The notes under the pieces are model-generated. The model was not told where the DNA came from. It searched no databases and was given only the letters and a program-made list of their open reading frames with translations. A stretch of DNA of 64,000 bases from CAVONB01 sp963697205. GTDB taxonomy: Bacteria; Pseudomonadota; Alphaproteobacteria; Rhizobiales; Hyphomicrobiaceae. Every line of letters begins with the position of its first letter. The stretch's first letter is position 1. This document shows, piece by piece, positions 8,543 through 16,100 of this stretch. The position numbers and the translations under genes were made by a program. The DNA lies in contig CAVONB010000012.1 in assembly GCA_963697205.1 (NCBI GenBank), positions 162,461 to 226,460 of the forward strand, given 5' to 3'.

Positions 8543-9754
8543 TCAGGTGTTCCACCGGACGCGCGCATAGCTACGCACCAGCGCGTCGTCCACCACCCGC
8601 TCCTCGGGAGGGAACAGTTGCGAGGTGCGGTCGTACTTCCAACTCGTGTTGATAGGCTGGAAATGCCGGAACTCAACCGACGTGGTCAGAAATCGCCCGG
8701 GCAGCCATTGCCGCACGCGATGCGAATCCCACTGCGCATATGCCGGACACCGCTTCGGCACCACCGTGTACTTGCTGGGGCACAGCGCGGGATCGCTGCG
8801 CAGTGCAATCAGGCGCCGGCGGCGCGCGCGGCCGGAACAAATATTGAACATCGCGTGTCTGGGCTCCGGATCTTCAACCCCGGCGCCCGCAACCCGCGCG
8901 CCCCCGGTGTCGCCGTCGACGACCCAGTGTCCCTGGTAGCTGATGATGCCGAACGGCGAGCGCTCGGCCCGCTCGTGAATGCTGCCGTCGCAGACGACCA
9001 GCTCGTCGATGTCGCCCTGGATGACGCTGCGGGCCTGCGGCAGGTAGCGATACCGTGCATGTTCCAGCATCGCTCTGTGCAGGTAGTAGGATTCCCATAG
9101 CGAGCCGTCAGCGCGTCCTTGTGGCCCGTACTTGAACGGCCACGAGACGACGACCGCCGCCCGAAGCCCGCCCACGCTCGACACCGCTGCCATGAGTTCG
9201 TCCGGCGTATAGGCCGTCGAGCCGTTGTCGTAGATCAGAACAGCATCGGTGCCATGCAGATCGCGATGGAAGCGGATCCAGTCCTTGATCCACGTCAGCC
9301 GGTTGTTCTTGGACAGCGTGGTGAGGACGCGACAACTGCCGAATATGTCGCAATGGCTTTCGCCGACATCAACCTCGTAGTCGCCGAGCCGACAGGAAAG
9401 AGCGAGCCGCCCCGCTGCCGCCAGAGGCGCGACCAGCCACTGGGTCTGACGCAGCAGCCCCTTAGTTAGCATCGTGATCGGTGCACCGCCCGGCAGACCG
9501 ACGCCCCTCTGCCCTTCCAGCTCCCTGGCAAGGTTCAAGAGCGGTGGGCCGATCATGCGGATCGTGCGCCCGTCCGCATCCCAGAACGCGTCGTAGATCA
9601 GCGTGTCGTCGTCGAAGCGCGCTGCAAAATCCGGCTCTTGCAGCTCCTTCGGTCGCAAGGTCTCGCGGCGGACCCCGGTGAAATCCGACAGCAAGACCGG
9701 CCGGGGGTAATGCAGTCCGCCGCGCGAAACTGCAGCATACTCTTTCACGCTCAT
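8543..9754 (-). CDS. GT92-like (DUF23-type) glycosyltransferase
   Basis: About 403 residues from the ATG at 9754 (MSVKEYAAVSRGG). The central region reads LTWIKDWIRFHRDLHGTD, then AVLIYDNGSTAYTPDEL, the pattern of GT92/DUF23 enzymes in which a polypeptide walks from W-x-x-x-H to YDN; later come VIQGDIDELVV (a DxD-like acidic motif) and RHAMFNICSGRARRRR. The upstream part of the open frame (to 9994) has no family character and is left out. Members of this group are found in capsule and exopolysaccharide loci; donor and acceptor are unknown. It faces away from the WecG-like gene, and the two share a 348-base promoter region. Confidence 0.68.
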   Translation of the reverse strand: MSVKEYAAVSRGGLHYPRPVLLSDFTGVRRETLRPKELQEPDFAARFDDDTLIYDAFWDADGRTIRMIGPPLLNLARELEGQRGVGLPGGAPITMLTKGLLRQTQWLVAPLAAAGRLALSCRLGDYEVDVGESHCDIFGSCRVLTTLSKNNRLTWIKDWIRFHRDLHGTDAVLIYDNGSTAYTPDELMAAVSSVGGLRAAVVVSWPFKYGPQGRADGSLWESYYLHRAMLEHARYRYLPQARSVIQGDIDELVVCDGSIHERAERSPFGIISYQGHWVVDGDTGGARVAGAGVEDPEPRHAMFNICSGRARRRRLIALRSDPALCPSKYTVVPKRCPAYAQWDSHRVRQWLPGRFLTTSVEFRHFQPINTSWKYDRTSQLFPPEERVVDDALVRSYARVRWNT

Positions 9755-10102
9755 CACAAGTCCGCGAGTGAAAGCACGATTGGTACGTCGATGGTCAGGG
9801 GCGTGCGCAGATGCTGTGCGCGCAGCCGATGGTACCGCGTCCACCGCACGATCACTACCGCACAGCCCGACGCGGAGGAAGCCACCGGGCGGCGGGAAAT
9901 CGGAACATGATTGACTGTCTGTGCACACCACGAACGGCTGGCGCAATAGAATGGTAAACGGATCGATCAACCAATCCGCATGCGAAGGGCGCACAAGGAT
10001 AATTTTTACTTGATCAGTTCTTAACTGAGTCTTAAGGACTTACTGACGCGCGCTCAAAATTGGTGCAAGCGTGTCGGTCAAGTCGTCAATGCGGGGCTTT
10101 CA
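9755..10102. promoter_or_regulatory. Divergent promoter region of the exopolysaccharide locus
   Basis: This gap separates a minus-strand transferase gene from the plus-strand WecG-like gene, so at least two promoters must be here. A distinctly AT-rich patch at about 9998-10040 stands out in GC-rich surroundings. It contains an inverted repeat CTTAA-N7-TTAAG at 10020-10036 and, inside it, the small palindrome ACTGAGT. It is a candidate operator. No confident -35/-10 pair is assigned. Confidence 0.5.
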
Positions 10103-10933
10103 GTGTCTGTCGAGTTGTACGAGTTTGCCCGTGGTGGGCTGTCACGCGCCGTGGCCATCGCCAATGGCCAGTTTCCCGTCGTCCGTGTCGGAGGTGTGAG
10201 GGTCGGTGCGCTGTCCCGCGCGGAGTGGGCAGACTACACGATTGCCGCTGCCCACAATCACCGCAGGACGGGCGGTCGCCCGCGCCTGACCACGTCGGCC
10301 AACGGCAACGTCCAATCGCTCTACGCGCGCTCATCGCGCTTTCGCACGCTTCTCGACGGCTTCGATGCGATCGAGGCCGACGGCATGCCGATGGTCTGGG
10401 CATCGCGCCTGCTGACGCGCACGCCCATTCCCGAGCGCAGCGCTATGACGGACCTGTTCCACGACGTCGCGGCTCGTGCTGCGAAGGAAGGGCTCTCGCT
10501 TTACTTCCTCGGCGGCAACGAGGACGTCAGCGCCACCGCTGTCGCCAATGCCGTTCGGCTCTATCCCGGACTGATCGTGGCAGGCCGCCGCAACGGCTAC
10601 TTCACAGCAGACGAGGAAGAGGGCGTTGTCGGCGCGATCAATGCGGCAAAGCCCGACATTCTGCTTGTCGGCTTCGGCGTGCCCAAGGAACACGAATTCG
10701 CGATGCGCAACGTCGATCGCCTGCACGGCGTTGGCGTGATCAAGACCTGCGGCGGACTGTTCGACTTCCTTTCGGGAAAGAACCCGCGCGCGCCGCAGTG
10801 GATGCAGGATTACTCGCTGGAGTGGCTTTATCGCCTTTCCAACGAGCCGCGACGCCTGTTCTGGCGCTATGCCACGACCAACGCGCATGCGCTCTGGTTG
10901 ATGACGCGACAAACGACGGACGTGCGAACGTGA
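10103..10933 (+). CDS. WecG/TagA/CpsF-family glycosyltransferase
   Basis: Family GT26 enzymes transfer ManNAc(A) or related sugars to lipid-linked intermediates at the membrane. Seen here: TTSANGNVQSLYARSSRF (family TxN motif), DGMPMVWASRLL, the LYFLGGNEDV-sATA stretch, ADEEEGVVGAINAAKPDILLVGFGVPKEHEF and IKTCGGLFDFLSGKNPRAP with the terminal W-x-x-Y. The GTG at 10103 begins MSVELYEFARGG. 276 residues, slightly longer than the usual 240-250. The next gene begins 54 bases later on the same strand, so the two form an operon: this enzyme probably adds the second sugar after the priming transferase. Confidence 0.9.
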   Translation: MSVELYEFARGGLSRAVAIANGQFPVVRVGGVRVGALSRAEWADYTIAAAHNHRRTGGRPRLTTSANGNVQSLYARSSRFRTLLDGFDAIEADGMPMVWASRLLTRTPIPERSAMTDLFHDVAARAAKEGLSLYFLGGNEDVSATAVANAVRLYPGLIVAGRRNGYFTADEEEGVVGAINAAKPDILLVGFGVPKEHEFAMRNVDRLHGVGVIKTCGGLFDFLSGKNPRAPQWMQDYSLEWLYRLSNEPRRLFWRYATTNAHALWLMTRQTTDVRT

Positions 10934-10987
10934 CGTTGCGCGGGACCTGGGGGGACCGGTGCCGCGCAACGAACAGCCCTGTAAGCC

Positions 10988-12574
10988 GTGGGGAGACGGC
11001 GGGGGGGCGCAAGTGAGCCGGTGAAGTGTAAGCAATCAACGACGGCGTGTGTTCTCGTGTCGCTCAATGATCTCCCCGAAGACAAGCCCGAAGCGCGCTC
11101 AGGCACCGTGGAGCCTTTCCCGGTTCGCACCCGGGCACCGTCTCCCGCAGATGACGGCACTCTCAACGCAGCGTCCTGGTCCCGTCCCGCGCTATTGGTC
11201 GCGACACTCGTCATCCTTGAGTTCGGCTGGATCGTCGCCTCCGGCATCGTCTCCCGCCTGATGATCCTGGGCGCGCAGGTGCCCGGCGCCACAGCACCCG
11301 ATTGGATCGGTCTTCTCCTGCTGACGTCGGCAATGGCCGGCATGAGCCTGGTCATGCTGACGCTGACCGGCGGCTACGACAACATCGCAGAACAGAATGG
11401 CGCCCCCGCACGTCTCTCCAGACCCGCCGCCAGTGTGGCGCTGTGCTTTGCCTTCCTGGCCTTGCTGGTGAGCGCCCTGAACCTTCACGCGCTCGTGCTC
11501 GACACGTGGATCTTTGCCTGGGGGCTCGCCGGCGTGCTCGGCATCGTCATCTTGCGCAAGATCGCGCAACTGATCGTGCGTGTCTCCAAGGCGGACGGCC
11601 ACCTGAAGCGGCGCGTCGTCGTGTTCAAGGCCGGAGCACACGGCGACGGCGTTCTCGCTCAAGTCCAGGACAATCCGGACAATGTGGAGATCGTGGCCGT
11701 CTTCACCGATGACGCCGCAGCCGTCCGCCGAACCGACGGACAACAGTCCAAGGCCGTTCAGGAACTGATCGATTACGCGCGGACACACGAATGCGACGAG
11801 GTCATCGTCGCGGTTGCCGCCTCCGAGCCGGTCTACCTGCGGCGGATCCTTGCAGCCTTGTCCGTGCTGCCCTGCGAGATCAGTGTCTGCCCGGCGCTGA
11901 TCAGCCTGCCGGTAGCCCACGTCTCCGTCGACGCCGCAGGGTCCGCGTTGATCTGGCGGGTGCAGCCTCGGCCGATTGACGCTCTCCACCTCCTGGTCAA
12001 GTCCGCGCTCGACCGCTGTCTCGCCGTGGTTGCCCTGCTGCTGCTGTCGCCGCTGCTTCTCTTGATCGCCGCCGCCATCAAGTACGGCAGTCCCGGCCCC
12101 GTATTCTTCGTCCAGAAGCGGCACGGCTACAACAACAGGATCATCCGCGTCATCAAGTTCCGCACGATGACCGTCATGGAGGATGGTCCTGTCGTGATGC
12201 AGGCCCGCGCCAACGACGACAGGATCACCGCGGTCGGCCGCATCCTGCGCAAGACGAGCCTCGATGAACTGCCGCAGCTGATCAATGTCCTCAAGGGCGA
12301 GATGTCGCTCGTGGGCCCTCGCCCGCATGCTCTGGCCCACAACGAGGAATACGCAGCCCTGATCGAGCGCTACGCCAACCGCCACCGCATCAAGCCGGGC
12401 ATTACCGGCTGGGCGCAGGTCAACGGGTTCCGCGGAGAGACGAAGGATGTCGCCCAGATGCGCCGTCGCGTCGAGTACGACCTTTACTACATCGAGCACG
12501 TCTCGCTGCTGCTCGACCTGAAGATCCTGCTGATGACCGTGTGGACCGTGCTGTCGGGCCGAAATGCGCACTAG
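10988..12574 (+). CDS. Undecaprenyl-phosphate priming sugar transferase (WcaJ/ExoY type)
   Basis: Polyprenol-phosphate hexose-1-phosphate transferase: it starts repeat-unit synthesis on the inner membrane. The N-terminal half has four hydrophobic segments and a CoA-binding-like/Rossmann domain (RRVVVFKAGAHGDGVL). The catalytic C-terminal half carries a re-entrant helix followed by GPVFFVQKRHGYNNR, VIKFRTM, RKTSLDELPQLINVLKGEMSLVGPRP and KPGITGWAQVNG, the full signature of the bacterial sugar transferase family. Start choice is uncertain among GTG codons at 10988, 11021 and 11057, giving 505-528 residues. The stop codon TAG (12572-12574) lies inside the first long hairpin that follows, so the hairpin could affect mRNA 3' end stability. 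Confidence 0.93.
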   Translation: MGRRRGGASEPVKCKQSTTACVLVSLNDLPEDKPEARSGTVEPFPVRTRAPSPADDGTLNAASWSRPALLVATLVILEFGWIVASGIVSRLMILGAQVPGATAPDWIGLLLLTSAMAGMSLVMLTLTGGYDNIAEQNGAPARLSRPAASVALCFAFLALLVSALNLHALVLDTWIFAWGLAGVLGIVILRKIAQLIVRVSKADGHLKRRVVVFKAGAHGDGVLAQVQDNPDNVEIVAVFTDDAAAVRRTDGQQSKAVQELIDYARTHECDEVIVAVAASEPVYLRRILAALSVLPCEISVCPALISLPVAHVSVDAAGSALIWRVQPRPIDALHLLVKSALDRCLAVVALLLLSPLLLLIAAAIKYGSPGPVFFVQKRHGYNNRIIRVIKFRTMTVMEDGPVVMQARANDDRITAVGRILRKTSLDELPQLINVLKGEMSLVGPRPHALAHNEEYAALIERYANRHRIKPGITGWAQVNGFRGETKDVAQMRRRVEYDLYYIEHVSLLLDLKILLMTVWTVLSGRNAH

Positions 12575-12647
12575 TGTTCCGTCTCAGACATTTGCTTCCC
12601 ATTGCGGCCAGGTTCCGAGCAAATGTCTGAGACATGAGCAACACTAG
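12571..12647. repeat. Long hairpin element, copy 1
   Basis: The outer arms CTAGTGTT (12571-12578) and AACACTAG (12640-12647) enclose a perfect 16-bp stem: GTCTCAGACATTTGCT (12581-12596) with AGCAAATGTCTGAGAC (12618-12633). The 21-base loop (12597-12617) contains TTGCGGC. The element starts on the stop codon of the sugar transferase gene. Copy 2 follows after 13 bases. There is no T run, so it is not a standard intrinsic terminator. Confidence 0.92.
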
Positions 12648-12660
12648 CAACTCAATGATT

Positions 12661-12739
12661 CTAGTGTTGCTTATGTCACTGACGCTTGGTGGACCACCTT
12701 GCGGCGACCGGGAACCAAGCGTCAGTGACGCAACACTAG
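12661..12739. repeat. Long hairpin element, copy 2
   Basis: The outer arms CTAGTGTTGC (12661-12670) and GCAACACTAG (12730-12739) enclose a perfect 16-bp stem: GTCACTGACGCTTGGT (12675-12690) with ACCAAGCGTCAGTGAC (12714-12729). The loop (12691-12713) again contains TTGCGGC. The 5' stem differs from copy 1 at five positions, each matched by the complementary change in the 3' arm. Confidence 0.92.
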
Positions 12740-13197
12740 GATCTCAAATCGAAATTCGCCACATCGTCTCGGGCGCACGCACAGCGGGCTTCCAGAGCGA
12801 GAACGGCGCAAGGACCAAGTAGGTGCGAGCGTGATGATCGATGACCCCGTCACACACCGCTCATCATGCTCATCCCGACGCCTCGATTGTCATGGCGGCC
12901 ACACGTTCGACGACCACCAATTGAGACGATGTTGCAAAGCCGTTGGCGATTCGAGCAGCGGCCGGTTTCGAGACAATCACGGATCTGCATGTGGACGGAT
13001 GGATCGACTTAACTCTCCCCCCACCGGCGATTTGCAAACGGCCTAGCGGCATGTTTCGGTGTGTACCAATTCGGGACGGAGCTGGTTGCGGTCGTTGGGC
13101 CGCTTGATGATCCCAGCATTCATTCACGGACGAACGCCGACGCCGCGCGATCGCCCGGGCCCCCAGTGCGGCGGCAGTAGTCGATAGCGAGGACGGC
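12740..13197. other. Intergenic region before the giant modular protein
   Basis: No supported gene. A 71-codon frame at 12831-13046 has no family features and poor composition. The stretch must hold the promoter of the large gene that starts at 13198, whose ribosome site GAGGA lies at 13189-13193. Confidence 0.5.
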
Positions 13198-16100
13198 ATG
13201 GCGAGCTTCCTGTTTCTTGGGACCAGTCAAATCGGAGTGAGTGAAACCGCGGGCACCGTGTTTGTTCCCGTGGTGCGGACTGGCGATCTCACAAGTGCTA
13301 TCAGGATCGAGTATGGCGTCACGCCTGACACGGCGACGTCCGACGTCGACTTCGTCCAGCCCGCCACGACGCTCTTCCTCGAGATCCCCGCCGGCGAGTC
13401 GACCGGCTTCATTGCCGTCGACATCCTCAACGATGCCGAATTCGAGGAGACGGAGACCTTCGCCGTCTCCCTGATCAGCGCCGATGCCCTCACGCCCGGC
13501 GAGACGGCGACGCTGCTGGCGCCGCGTACCGCCAACATCGATATCCTCGACGATGAGAACCCGGTCGTCGATCCGCCGATCCCGCCTCTGGTCTCAGATT
13601 ACAGCGTCACCGAGACCGTCATCGCCTCGGGGCTCGATGCGCCGGTTGCGCTGGAATGGGGCCCCCAGGCCGAGCCCGTTCTCTATGTCGTCCTCAAGAC
13701 CGGCGCCATCGAAGCCTACGACGCCGCGACGAATACGTTCATCGGCACGGTTCTCGACATCAAGGATCGCGTCAACTCGATCCAGGATCGCGGACTGCTC
13801 GACATCGCGCTCCATCCCGACCTCGAGAACAATCCCTATCTCTACGCGTTCTACGTCGTCGATCCTCCGGAAACGCAAGGACTGACGGGCAATGCCGGAC
13901 CGGACGGCGCTGGCAACCGCTTCGCCTATGTCTCGCGCTACACCTTGGACGCTGCGACTGATTACACCACGATCGTCGAGGACAGCGAGGTGATCCTGAT
14001 CGGCGGTGCCGGGCAGTCGCTCAGCGATTTGAGCGGCGCCGGCGCCATCGACAGCACCAGCGACATCGCCGCGCCGAGCTCCGAGGTCGACCCGCTCACC
14101 GGCCTTTACAAGGAAGACTTCATCAAGGTCGATTCCCGCTCGCATGCCGGCGGTGGCCTGGCCTTCGGTCCCGACGGCGCGCTGTATGTGGCCATTGGCG
14201 ACGGCGCTTCCTTCGATCAGATCGATCCCAGGGCCGTCTCCGTCCAGGACCTCACCTCGCTGAGCGGCAAGATCCTGCGGGTCGATCCGATCACGGGCGA
14301 CGGTCTGCCGGACAATCCCTTCGTCGAGCCCGGACTGGCGCTCGACAGCAATCAGGCGAAAGTCTACCAGCTGGGATCGCGCAACCCCTTCGCGATCACC
14401 TTCTCCGATGACGGTCGCCTCTTCATCTCCGAGACGGGTTGGTATTCCTGGGAAGAGATCAACTCGGGCCCGGCCGGCGCGAACTACGGCTGGCCGTTCT
14501 ACGAAGGTGGCGACAACGGCGTCGCGCTCCAGTCGCCCTACGCCAATCTGCCGGAAGCGATCGCGTTTTATCAGGACGTGGCCAACGGCCTGGTCGAATT
14601 GCCTTTGCCGGGCTTCCGCGCGTTCAGCCACGATAACGCCGATCCCGGTTACGAGGTGCAGGCCATCGTTGGCGCCTCCGCGATCTACACCGGCGACGTC
14701 TATCCGGCCGAGTTGGCCAACACTTACTTCTTCACCGACGTTTCCCAGGGCGAGATCTTTGCTGTCGACATCAACGACAGCCGCAACGTGACCTACCTCT
14801 ACACCGCCGAGTTCGGGTTTGGCCCGGTGCACTTCAATATGGGGCCGGACGGCTACATCTATATCGCCGACCTCGTCACAAACACCGTCAAGAAGCTCGA
14901 GATCACGTATCTCGGCCCCGTCGCACTCGACGACGCCGCAGTCGTCACCGGAACCGATCCGGTGGTCATCGACGTGCTTGCCAACGATACCCCGCCCGAC
15001 GGCGCGGAACTGGCGATCGTGTCGGTGACGCAAGGTGCCTTCGGCGTCGTTGCCGTGGATGACAACGGCACGCCGGCCGACACGACTGACGACTTCGTCG
15101 TCTACACGCCCGGCGCCGCCTTCGCCGGTAGCGACAGTTTCTCCTACACGATCAGCGACGGCGAACGCGAGGCAATGGCAAATGTCGCCATCGGGACCGG
15201 TGGCACGTCGCTCATCGCCTTCGAGGACTTCGAGACCGGTGCGGTCGGCTGGACCTCGAACACGACGACGGACGGCGGTGCGGCTCTGACGCAGTTTCTC
15301 GGCCGCTTCGGCGTCGGGCCGAGCCCCGCGACCCAGAAGACGTTCGCGCTGCCCGCGGGCGTGACGGCTGTGACGCTATCGTTCGACTTCTACGAGATCG
15401 ACAGCTGGGACGGTACCGGCGGTTGGGACTTCCTGAACCTGACCGTGAACGACACGCCGGTGTTCATGGAGGCCTTCCAGCACGCCAATCTTCAAGGCGT
15501 CGACGCCGTCGACGCCGGCGTGCGCACGGGATCCATCCCCGGCATGACCTGGACGATCACGCCGGTCACGGACGGCGGCACGTCGCTGGGCTTCGGAAAT
15601 CTCTGGTACCAGACCGACCAGATCCACCATGTCGAGGTCGTCATCGACAACCCCGGCACAGACCTGAAGGTGGGGTTCGGCAGCACGCTCGGCAGCGAGT
15701 TGGCCGATGAATCCTACGGCATCGACAACGTGCGCATCGTCGCTGACGGCGTGGTCGTCGACCTGCCGCCGACGGCGGTGGCCGACGTGGCCACGACGCT
15801 TGTCGACACCCCTGTCGCGGTCGCGGTGCTCGCCAACGACAGCGATCCCGAGGGCGCTGCCCTCTCGATCGTCGCGGTCGAGAACGGCCTCAACGGTCTC
15901 GTCGCCATCAACGACAACGGCACGCCGTTGGTCACCGGCGACGACTTCGTCGTCTACACGCCCAACGCAGGCTTTAATGGACCGTCCGATCAGTTCAGTT
16001 ACACGATCAGCGACGGCGCCAACACCGCCACGGCGACCGTCAGCGTGACGGTCGGCTCCGAACCCGTCGACCTGCCGCCGACCGCGGTGGCCGACGTCGC

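Noticed and set aside
12571..12739. CRISPR array
   Set aside because: The repeats are inverted within each copy, only two copies exist, spacing is too short, and there are no cas genes.
12831..13046. 71-codon open frame between the hairpins and the giant gene
   Set aside because: No start context, no family feature and biased composition; treated as noncoding.
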